Shown: piece after piece, positions 1 to 6,136 of the stretch | Numbering within the stretch: the first letter of the stretch is position 1 | How the letters are laid out: every line of letters starts with the position of its first letter | Assembly (NCBI GenBank): GCA_040881945.1 | Contig: JBBECF010000132.1 | Location: 1 to 20,021, forward strand | Direction: 5' to 3' | DNA length: 20,021 bases | From: JBBECF01 sp040881945 | GTDB lineage: Bacteria > Pseudomonadota > Alphaproteobacteria > Dongiales > Dongiaceae | Made by a program: the position numbers and the translations under genes | Notes under the pieces: generated by a model | Told to the model about the DNA's origin: nothing | What the model saw: only the letters and a program-made list of their open reading frames with translations | Databases searched by the model: none

Positions 1-79
1 TCGCCGTCACGCCCTCGATCAGGCGGAACGCCGCCTCGACGCCCCAGAAACAGCCCGCCGCAAAGGTCGCCTGTTCCAT
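1..79 (-). CDS. msrA: Peptide-methionine (S)-S-oxide reductase MsrA, N-terminal part only
   Basis: Only the first 26 codons are in the window; the gene continues past the left edge. The reading frame on the minus strand begins MEQATFAAGCFWGVEAAF, which is the MsrA signature around the catalytic cysteine (Cys10 in the GCFWG motif). MsrA reduces the S-epimer of methionine sulfoxide in proteins, using thioredoxin, and repairs oxidative damage. The ATG at 79-77 is preceded by a strong GGAGGAGG ribosome binding site at 83-90. It diverges from the TetR operon on the right, so the 80-264 interval must hold promoters for both directions. The motif makes the family secure; the remaining length and domain structure cannot be judged. 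Confidence 0.88.
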   Translation of the reverse strand, partial: MEQATFAAGCFWGVEAAFRLIEGVTA

Positions 80-205
80 GTTCCTCCTCCGTCGGCAGCA
101 ACGCCGCACGTCATGCGCCGGCGGCATCATAGGGAAAACCAGGGCGCGCGTCACCAGCCCGGCCGCGCGGCGTCGCCGGCCGGCACGACGGCCAGCCTCG
201 CACCC

Positions 206-232
206 TTGACAAGGTCGCGGCCCGGTCATAAT
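206..232 (+). promoter_or_regulatory. Candidate sigma-70 promoter of the TetR-transporter operon
   Basis: A perfect TTGACA -35 box lies at 206-211 and a CATAAT -10 box at 227-232, with a 15-bp spacer, slightly short of the ideal 17. It points at the tetR gene and is immediately followed by the palindrome at 234-247. If used, transcription would begin around 239, inside that palindrome. Confidence 0.55.
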
Positions 233-233
233 T

Positions 234-247
234 AGTGATCAATCACT
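234..247. promoter_or_regulatory. Operator-like palindrome for the adjacent TetR regulator
   Basis: AGTGAT-CA-ATCACT is an inverted repeat with 6-bp perfect arms and a 2-bp centre. It sits just after the -10 box and 17 bp before the favoured tetR start codon. TetR proteins usually bind palindromes over their own promoter, so autorepression of the whole operon, relieved by a ligand, is the likely logic. Binding itself is inferred. Confidence 0.6.
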
Positions 248-264
248 TACATGGATTTTCGCCC

Positions 265-888
265 ATGCGATTGCGCAAGACCGCGGAACGTCGCAAATCC
301 GAGATCGTCGAGGCGGCGATGCGCCTCGCCGACGGGGTCGGCCCCGACCGGCTGACGACCGAGGCGATCGCTACGGCCGTCGGCCTGACCCAGCCGGCCG
401 TGTTCCGTCATTTCCCCCGCAAGCAGGATATCTGGGAGGCGGTGGCGGCGCGGATCGGCGAAACCATGGAACGCCGATGGGCCCGCGCGGCGGACGGCGC
501 GACGTCATCGCAGCGATTGCACGGCGTCGTCGCCACGCAGCTCGACCTCATCCGGTCCACGCCGGCGATCCCGGCGATTCTGTTCTCGCGCGAACTGCAC
601 GCCGAAAACGCCGACCTTCGGCGCGCGTTCCAGGGACTGCTGCGGCGCTTCCATCGCCACCTCGTCGAGATCGTCGAGCATGGACGCGGATCGGGCGACT
701 TCCGTCCCGACCTCGACCCGTCGGACGCGTCCTACCTGGTGATCGCCCTGGTGCAGGGCCTCGCGCTTCGCTGGTCGTTGAGCGGCCGCGGTTTCGATCC
801 GGTGGCCGAAGGCGAACGGCTGCTGGCGATCCTGCTGCAAGGATTCGTCGGCCAAACCGCCGACGCGGAGGCAAACGAACGATCATGA
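265..888 (+). CDS. TetR/AcrR family transcriptional repressor
   Basis: A 207-residue protein, the usual TetR length. The N-terminal DNA-binding domain shows the helix-turn-helix LTTEAIATAVGLTQPAVFRH followed by F-P-R-K-Q-D-I-W, typical of TetR. The C-terminal half is helical and variable, as expected for a ligand-binding and dimerisation domain; its ligand cannot be read. The ATG at 265 (MRLRKTAERR) is preferred over an in-frame GTG at 235, because the GTG lies inside the operator palindrome and the extra residues are not TetR-like. The stop overlaps the next start as ATGA (885-888), giving translational coupling to the transporter genes it presumably represses. Family assignment is firm; the regulated signal is unknown. 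Confidence 0.92.
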   Translation: MRLRKTAERRKSEIVEAAMRLADGVGPDRLTTEAIATAVGLTQPAVFRHFPRKQDIWEAVAARIGETMERRWARAADGATSSQRLHGVVATQLDLIRSTPAIPAILFSRELHAENADLRRAFQGLLRRFHRHLVEIVEHGRGSGDFRPDLDPSDASYLVIALVQGLALRWSLSGRGFDPVAEGERLLAILLQGFVGQTADAEANERS

Positions 889-2039
889 CCCGAACGATTC
901 GATATCTCCTGGTTCTTCTCGCGGCGGCCGCGCTCGGCGCCGGCGCCTATGCATTCGCACAGGTGCGGCCGTTGCCGGTGGAGCTGGCCGGGATCGAGAG
1001 CGACGTCGCGATCCAGGTCTTCGGCCTCGGCACCGTGGAGGCGCGCATCCGTTCCGACGTCGGGTTCGAGGTCGGCGCCGCGCTGGTCGAGATCGACGCC
1101 GACCACGGCGACCGGGTGCCGCAGGGCGCGGTGCTGGCCAAGCTGCACCGGGCCGAGCAGGAAGCGCGCCTCGCCCAGGCCGAGGCCGGGGTGAAACAGG
1201 CCGAGGCCGCGCTCAACAACGCCGCGGCGACCGTGACCCGCGCTCAGGCCGTGCTGGCGCAGCGCCAGCAGACCAACCGCCGCCGGCAGGAACTGGCGAA
1301 GCGCGGCACGGTGTCGGTGGAGGCCGCCGAGGAAGCGCAGACGGAGGCGGATGTGGCGGCGGCGGACGTCGCCCTGGCGCTGAGCGGGGTCGAGGTCGCC
1401 CGCGCCGCACTCGAGGACGCCCGCGCCCGGGCGCGCACCGAGGTGGCGCTGCTCGACCACCATACGCTTCTTTCGCCCTACGACGCCGTGGTCGTGGCGC
1501 GCCACAAGGAGCTGGGCACGGTGCTGGCGCCGGGCGAGCCGCTGTTCACGCTGATGGACCCCGACTCGGTATGGACGCTCGCCCATGTGGACGAGGCGTC
1601 GGCCGGCGATATCCGGGTCGGCCAGCCGGCCGAGGTCCGGCTGCGCTCGCTGCCGCGCCAGGTGTTCCGCGGCCGCGTCGCGCGCATCGACATCGAAAGC
1701 GACCGGGTGAGCGAGGAGCGCCGGGTCCACGTCGCCTGCGAGCCATGCCCGGAGGCGGTGTATCTGGGCGAACAGGCGGAGGTCCTGATCACCACCGGCC
1801 GGCTGGCGCGGGCGCTGCTGGTCCCGGAAACGGCGGTCGAGGGATTCACCGGGACGGGCGGGGCGGTATGGACGGTGGAGTCCGGCCGCCTGCACCGGCG
1901 CGCCGTCGAGTTCGGGCACCGCACCCTCGACGCGCGACTGGAGATCATCGGCGGGCTGCCGGTAGAGGCGGATGTCGTGACGCGCCTGCGCGGCGGCCTG
2001 CGCGAGGGTCGCGCAGCGACGGAAAGCGCTGCTCCATGA
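885..2039 (+). CDS. HlyD/MFP-type periplasmic adaptor subunit of an ABC exporter
   Basis: A 384-residue membrane-fusion protein. One N-terminal membrane anchor (about residues 6-25) is followed by a beta/lipoyl-like segment, a long Ala/Glu/Arg-rich coiled coil (about 90-200) and a second lipoyl half plus beta-barrel region beginning near LLSPYDAVVVARH. This is the HlyD/MacA/DevB architecture that bridges an inner-membrane pump to an outer-membrane channel. No outer-membrane TolC-like gene is nearby. It starts at the ATG at 885 inside the tetR stop (ATGA overlap) and ends in another ATGA overlap (2036-2039) with the permease, so adaptor and permease are translationally coupled. The substrate is not evident. 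Assignment to the ABC class rather than RND rests on the following two genes. Confidence 0.9.
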   Translation: MTRTIRYLLVLLAAAALGAGAYAFAQVRPLPVELAGIESDVAIQVFGLGTVEARIRSDVGFEVGAALVEIDADHGDRVPQGAVLAKLHRAEQEARLAQAEAGVKQAEAALNNAAATVTRAQAVLAQRQQTNRRRQELAKRGTVSVEAAEEAQTEADVAAADVALALSGVEVARAALEDARARARTEVALLDHHTLLSPYDAVVVARHKELGTVLAPGEPLFTLMDPDSVWTLAHVDEASAGDIRVGQPAEVRLRSLPRQVFRGRVARIDIESDRVSEERRVHVACEPCPEAVYLGEQAEVLITTGRLARALLVPETAVEGFTGTGGAVWTVESGRLHRRAVEFGHRTLDARLEIIGGLPVEADVVTRLRGGLREGRAATESAAP

Positions 2040-3169
2040 ACCTTGCCTACCGCGACATCCGCCACAACCTCGGGCGTTTCCTGGTCACCTGCCTGGGCTT
2101 GAGCCTTCTGCTCGGCGTGGTGTTGTCGATGATCGGCATCTATCGGGGGCTGGTCGACGATGCGCTCGTCCTGGCGCGCGCCCCGCAAGCGGCGCTGTGG
2201 GTGGTGGAATCCGGCACCCGCGGGCCCTTTGCGGAATCGTCGCGCATCCCCGGCGACACCCGCGAGGCCATCGCCCGCCTGCGCGGGGTCACCGCCGCCG
2301 GCAGCCTGACGTTCCAATCGGTGGAAACGGCGCACGCCGGCCGCAAACTGCGGCTCTATGTCGTCGGCTACGAACCGGGCCGGCCGGGCGGCCCGCGGCG
2401 GATCGTCGACGGCCGGCCGATCGCCCGCAGCCATTACGAACTGGCGGCCGACCGGCGCACGGGCCTGACGGTCGGCGACAGGGTCCGTCTCGGCCGCAAC
2501 GACTTCACGGTGGTCGGCCTGACCGACGATCAGATCTCCACGGGTGGCGACCCGGTGGTCTATCTCACCCTGCTCGATTCGCAGGAGCTGCAGTTCGAGC
2601 TCGAACCGCCGGCGGCGCGGCGCGAGGCTGCCCGCGGCGCAGCAGCGACCGCCACCGACACCGTCAACGCCGTCGTCGCCCGCCTCTCGGCCAACCTGCC
2701 GCCGGCGAGCGTGAGCGCCGCCGTGCAACGCTGGAAGCACCTGTCGGCGCTGACTCAGACGGAGCAGGAAGACCTGCTGCTGCAATCGGTGGTCGAGAAG
2801 GCGCGCCGGCAGATCGGGCTGTTCACGGCCATCCTGCTGACCGTGTCGGCGGTGATCATCGCGTTGATCATCTACACGATGACCATGGACAAGCTGCGCG
2901 AGATCGCCACGCTGAAGCTGATCGGCGCGCCCGACCGCACGATCATCGGCCTGATCGTGCAGCAGGCGCTCGCCATGGGTCTGATCGGCTTCGGCCTCGG
3001 CGCCGCGCTCATCGCCGCCGTCAAGGACTACTTTCCGCGCCGCGTCATATTGCAGCCGGAGGACGGCCTGGCGCTCGCCGCCGCTGTCGTCCTCGTCTGC
3101 GTGCTCGCGAGCGGCCTCGGGGTGCGCCTGGCGCTCCGAGTCGACCCGGCCACGGCGCTGGGGGGATGA
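2036..3169 (+). CDS. FtsX/DevC-like ABC transporter permease
   Basis: A 377-residue permease. It has one N-terminal transmembrane helix (about residues 15-37), a periplasmic domain of about 220 residues, then three C-terminal helices, the MacB/FtsX/LolE topology. The motif KLREIATLKLIGAPDRTI after the second helix is the cytoplasmic loop that contacts the ATPase in FtsX-type permeases. It most resembles DevC, which works with a DevB adaptor and DevA ATPase to export lipids or small molecules to the periplasm or beyond. The start overlaps the adaptor stop by 4 bp. The ATPase begins 4 bp after its stop. The substrate cannot be deduced from sequence. Confidence 0.9.
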   Translation: MNLAYRDIRHNLGRFLVTCLGLSLLLGVVLSMIGIYRGLVDDALVLARAPQAALWVVESGTRGPFAESSRIPGDTREAIARLRGVTAAGSLTFQSVETAHAGRKLRLYVVGYEPGRPGGPRRIVDGRPIARSHYELAADRRTGLTVGDRVRLGRNDFTVVGLTDDQISTGGDPVVYLTLLDSQELQFELEPPAARREAARGAAATATDTVNAVVARLSANLPPASVSAAVQRWKHLSALTQTEQEDLLLQSVVEKARRQIGLFTAILLTVSAVIIALIIYTMTMDKLREIATLKLIGAPDRTIIGLIVQQALAMGLIGFGLGAALIAAVKDYFPRRVILQPEDGLALAAAVVLVCVLASGLGVRLALRVDPATALGG

Positions 3170-3173
3170 GGCG

Positions 3174-3881
3174 ATGGCGCAATCCGAACCGCTCGTCGAG
3201 CTGCGCGGCGTTTCCAAGCATTTCGGCGCCGGCCAGACCCGCGTCGACGCGCTGCGCGAGGTCAGCCTCGAGGTTTTCCCCGGCACAGTCGTGGGGCTGC
3301 TTGGGCCCAGCGGCTCGGGCAAGACGACGCTTCTGAACGTCATCGGCTGCATCGTCGAGCCGAGCGGCGGCTGGATGCGCCTGGACGGCGACATGGTCTA
3401 TGATAACCGCTGGCTGCGGATGGACCTGCGGCGCCTGCGCCTGGAGAAGATCGGGTTCATCTTCCAGTTCCACAACCTGCTGCCGTTCCTCAGCAGCGCC
3501 GACAACGTCGCCGTCGTGCTCGACCTCGCCGGGTTCGCGCCGCAGGCCGCCCGGAAACGGGCGGTGGAGCTGCTCGACTACCTGGAGGTCGGCCACCGCA
3601 AGGAGGCGCTGCCGGCGAGCCTGTCCGGCGGCGAGGCGCAGCGCGTCGCCATCGCCCGCGCGTTGGCGAACCGGCCGCGCATCATCCTCGCCGACGAGCC
3701 GACGGCGGCGCTCGATTCCGAGCGCGCCGGCATCGTCATGGACCTGCTGCGCCGGGTGGCGGCGGAGCAGCAGGCGGCGATCCTGGCCGTGACCCATGAC
3801 GAGAAGATCTTCGACCGCTTCGACCGCATCTTCCACCTGCGCGACGGCCGCCTGGACGGCCAGGCGCAGGCACGGCTGTAA
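3174..3881 (+). CDS. ABC transporter ATP-binding protein (DevA/MacB/LolD type)
   Basis: A 235-residue stand-alone nucleotide-binding domain that powers the preceding permease from the cytoplasmic side. Walker A is GPSGSGKTT (about residues 44-52), the Q-loop is in FIFQFHNLLPF, the signature is LSGGEAQRVAIARAL, Walker B is IILADEPTAALD and the H-loop is VTHDE, so all catalytic elements are intact. The LNVIGC and FHNLLPF segments are typical of the LolD/MacB/DevA branch. The start at 3174 is 4 bp after the permease stop and is the only start that keeps the full domain without overlap. Function as an ATPase is secure; the cargo is not. Confidence 0.94.
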   Translation: MAQSEPLVELRGVSKHFGAGQTRVDALREVSLEVFPGTVVGLLGPSGSGKTTLLNVIGCIVEPSGGWMRLDGDMVYDNRWLRMDLRRLRLEKIGFIFQFHNLLPFLSSADNVAVVLDLAGFAPQAARKRAVELLDYLEVGHRKEALPASLSGGEAQRVAIARALANRPRIILADEPTAALDSERAGIVMDLLRRVAAEQQAAILAVTHDEKIFDRFDRIFHLRDGRLDGQAQARL

Positions 3882-3906
3882 ACTCGCGAACAATGGAGAG
3901 AACGAC

Positions 3907-4551
3907 ATGAAGACGTTGGCAACGATCATCGCCCTGCTCGGCGGTCTGCTGGTCGCCGTCCCCGGCGCCCGGGCGCACTGCGACGCCGCCGACGGCCCGG
4001 TGGCGAGCGCCGCGGTCAAGGCCCTGGACATGAAGAACGTCAATCTGGTCCTGCCGTATCTACCAGCCGCTTCCGAGGGCGAGCTGACCGCCGCTTTCGC
4101 GCAGGCACTGGTCGCGCGCACGGCCGGCGCCGAGGCAAAAATTCTGGCCGATCGGTACTTCATGGAGACGGCGGTCCGCCTCCATCGGGCGGGCGAGAAC
4201 GCCCCCTATACCGGCCTGAAGCCGGCGGGCACCGACTTCGGCCCGGCGATCCCGGCGGCCGAGGAGGCGCTACGGACGGGCGCCGCCGACCGGTTGGTGG
4301 CGCTGCTGTCGGAGGAGCTCGCCCGGAGCGTCGCCGCGCATTTCGAGGAAGCCCTGGCCCGGCAAACCGCCGCGAAGGAGCCGGCGGTGCCGGCCGAGGT
4401 GCCGGCGGCCCGCGAGCGGGTCGGCGCCGAGCTGGCATTCATCGGCTATGTCGAGGCGATCTACCAAGCCATCCACGGCGCCGCTGCTGGCGAAGGCGAA
4501 CGGCACGCCGCCGCCACCGCCGACACCGCGTGCCCGAGCGCCACTCGGTAG
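3907..4551 (+). CDS. Exported DUF6448-like protein of unknown function
   Basis: A 214-residue protein with a clear Sec signal peptide (MKTLATIIALLGGLLVAVPG then ARA). Predicted cleavage after Ala23 leaves His-Cys-Asp as the new N-terminus (HCDAADGP). The rest is helical and charged, with the conserved-looking stretches ADRYFMETAVRLHRAGE and APYTGLKPAGT, which I recognise as DUF6448 features. No catalytic fold is identifiable. It starts 25 bp after the ATPase gene with a GGAGAG site at 3895-3900, so it is probably the last gene of the transporter operon. The extreme C-terminus is low-complexity and has a lone Cys. The family label is from memory of the motif; the function is unknown. Confidence 0.8.
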   Translation: MKTLATIIALLGGLLVAVPGARAHCDAADGPVASAAVKALDMKNVNLVLPYLPAASEGELTAAFAQALVARTAGAEAKILADRYFMETAVRLHRAGENAPYTGLKPAGTDFGPAIPAAEEALRTGAADRLVALLSEELARSVAAHFEEALARQTAAKEPAVPAEVPAARERVGAELAFIGYVEAIYQAIHGAAAGEGERHAAATADTACPSATR

Positions 4552-4564
4552 GAGCGATGCGGTC

Positions 4565-4612
4565 GGCGCCGGCCGCCGCCCTGCCGGCTCAGCGCGGCGT
4601 CCCGCCGGCGCC
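4565..4612. terminator. Hairpin between convergent genes, likely bidirectional terminator
   Basis: GGCGCCGGC-CGCCGC at 4565-4579 pairs with GCGGCG at 4594-4599 and GCCGGCGCC at 4604-4612, giving a 15-bp GC stem with a 4-nt bulge and a 14-nt loop. It lies just after the DUF6448 gene and covers the end of the hemerythrin gene, which runs the other way. There is no U-tract, so termination efficiency is uncertain. Confidence 0.5.
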
Positions 4613-5005
4613 TTGGACGAACTTGTGGAAGCGCGCGTCCATCGTCTTGGCGTGCTCGCTGAACCAGCGGTTGAGTTCGGCGGACAGGCGCCGCTCGTAG
4701 TCGGGATAGCCGTCGTCCTCGACCGCGTCCATGATGTCGCGCAGCTCGTCGAGCAGGCCCTCATGCGCCGCCTTGTGGTCCGCGTACTGGTCGTAGCGCC
4801 GTTCGCGCATGACCTTTTCCTCGAGCGCGAAATGCGCCGAGATGCGCGCGTGGATGTCGCCGAGAACGGCGCCGACGGCGTCCTTCGACGGGTTGTCGGA
4901 AAGGCCGCGATGCAGCGCGTTGATCGTCTCGACCAGCGTGCGGTGCTCGTAATCGATCTCGGCGATGCCGATCTCGTAGTCCGCGCGCCATTGCATCAGG
5001 GCCAT
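4589..5005 (-). CDS. Bacteriohemerythrin
   Basis: A 138-residue single-domain hemerythrin, the normal size. All seven diiron ligands can be seen: His21 (EIDYEH), His58 and Glu62 (HFALEEKVM), His77 and His81 (DHKAAH), His118 and Asp123 (HAKTMD). Such proteins bind O2 reversibly at a non-heme diiron centre. In bacteria they act in oxygen delivery or sensing, and some bind or help remove NO. The start at 5005 has a GGGAAGG-like site about 6 nt upstream; an internal ATG (4996) is also possible. A longer upstream extension is unlikely, since it is rich in Arg and not hemerythrin-like. Its proximity to the probable NO-reductase locus fits an NO/O2 role but is only suggestive. Confidence 0.93.
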   Translation of the reverse strand: MALMQWRADYEIGIAEIDYEHRTLVETINALHRGLSDNPSKDAVGAVLGDIHARISAHFALEEKVMRERRYDQYADHKAAHEGLLDELRDIMDAVEDDGYPDYERRLSAELNRWFSEHAKTMDARFHKFVQGAGGTPR

Positions 5006-5036
5006 GATCGCCTTCCCGCCGGAGTCGATGACGAGC

Positions 5037-5504
5037 TCAGGCCTTCTTGCGCGCCTTTCGCGCCGGTCGACGACCGCGCTTCCGCGGTTTCGAGAGAATC
5101 TCGCCGACGATGTGCGTCGGCCCCTGTGGCTGAGTCGAAATGACGATTTCGCCCAATTCGCCCACGACCATGAACGGAATCTCTTGCTGGTCCACCCTTG
5201 CGAATTCGTCGGCATTTCGCCACCTGATCCTGATGGAATCGCGGGTCACTCGATCGTTGATAACCAGCTTGAATTCGGCGGGAGCGGGCCAGGGCTTGAC
5301 AAGGGTGAACTGACGCGCCGCGACGATCGAAGCCGGGGCAGCGACGAAGCGCCCAGTTGGCCCGATCGACCGGCGCTTTCGCAATCTGCATTCGGGAGGG
5401 TCCGCGCTTTCCAATTGGAACGGATCAAAGGTGATTATGGCCTCCCCTCTACGAGTGCCGCCCCTCGGAACGACCACCAAACCGGACAGAACCCTGATCG
5501 CCAT
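5037..5504 (-). CDS. Hypothetical protein with basic C-terminal tail
   Basis: A 155-residue reading frame with no family that I recognise. The middle (about residues 60-135) alternates hydrophobic and polar residues like a beta-rich domain (FKLVINDRVTRDSIRIRW, then IPFMVVGELGEIVIS). The last 20 residues are Lys/Arg-rich (KPRKRGRRPARKARKKA), suggesting nucleic acid or membrane contact. No signal peptide or membrane helix is visible. The ATG at 5504 follows a GGGGGG run about 8 nt upstream, a usable ribosome site. Codon use is less GC-biased at third positions than in the respiratory genes. It lies 31 bp upstream of the hemerythrin gene on the same strand and could be co-transcribed. It is more coherent than the overlapping frames, but its reality is not certain. 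Confidence 0.55.
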   Translation of the reverse strand: MAIRVLSGLVVVPRGGTRRGEAIITFDPFQLESADPPECRLRKRRSIGPTGRFVAAPASIVAARQFTLVKPWPAPAEFKLVINDRVTRDSIRIRWRNADEFARVDQQEIPFMVVGELGEIVISTQPQGPTHIVGEILSKPRKRGRRPARKARKKA

Positions 5505-5632
5505 CGTTCGGCCCCCCTTTGCTTGGTTGCGAAGCGTCTCCGACGGCGATCATGCGGCCGCTGCGACTTCGGTTCAACCGGTCACTTCGTCGCCTTCATC
5601 GGACGGCGCCCGGCCGCGGCCGCCCCGTCTCC

Positions 5633-6136
5633 CTATCTGAACACGAATCCGCCGGTCTCGGCCTGAAAGTCGATCGCCAGGCTCTGCCGCGGGGCAAGCT
5701 CGATGTCGGCCTCGTGCTCGAAGTCGAAGCCTTCCGTCCGGGCGCTGTCGCGCAGGCGCGCGGCCAGGACATGGCGGCCCGGCGCCACCGTGAAGCGTTG
5801 GTAGGCCCGCGACGGGCCGTCGCCGGACAGGCCGGTCGGCGGCAGCGACTCGCGATACAGCAGCGCCCCGTCGAGCGACAATTCGACCAGCAGCGGCAGC
5901 CGCCCGCGCGGGCAATCGAGGGCCTTGCGCATGTTGGGGGCGAGCTCCGCCAACTCGTCGGCCGTGCGGCGGCGGCATTCGCCGACGCGGTCGCCGGGGT
6001 GGACCAGGCTCAGCTTGACGAGGGCTTGGTCGGGCGGGAAATGCGTGTAGGCCGGCGAGTCCGAGAAGTAGCCGAGCGCCAGCGCGATCAGCCCATAGAC
6101 CGCCGCCTGACCGACATAGCGCAGCGCGTCAGCCAT
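5633..6136 (-). CDS. Membrane-anchored periplasmic protein of unknown function, coupled to the cytochrome b fusion gene
   Basis: A 167-residue protein with a single N-terminal membrane helix (about residues 8-26) followed by a soluble, probably periplasmic domain rich in short beta segments (ALVKLSLVHPGDR, LPLLVELSLDGALLYRE, RFTVAPGRHVLAARLRD). Two cysteines (in GECRRR and LDCPRG) could form a disulfide. I recognise no named family. Its ATG (6136) lies inside the end of the cytochrome b-ferredoxin gene, an 8-bp overlap (ATGGCTGA), so it is translationally coupled and the last gene of the minus-strand operon. That placement suggests an assembly factor or accessory subunit of the redox complex, which is inference. 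Confidence 0.8.
   Translation of the reverse strand: MADALRYVGQAAVYGLIALALGYFSDSPAYTHFPPDQALVKLSLVHPGDRVGECRRRTADELAELAPNMRKALDCPRGRLPLLVELSLDGALLYRESLPPTGLSGDGPSRAYQRFTVAPGRHVLAARLRDSARTEGFDFEHEADIELAPRQSLAIDFQAETGGFVFR

Noticed and set aside
1478..3394. 638-codon minus-strand frame opposite the adaptor and permease genes
   Set aside because: No domain or plausible composition; it overlaps three convincing, coupled plus-strand genes.
4448..5143. 231-codon plus-strand frame opposite the hemerythrin gene
   Set aside because: Shadow of the hemerythrin gene, which has all seven diiron ligands.
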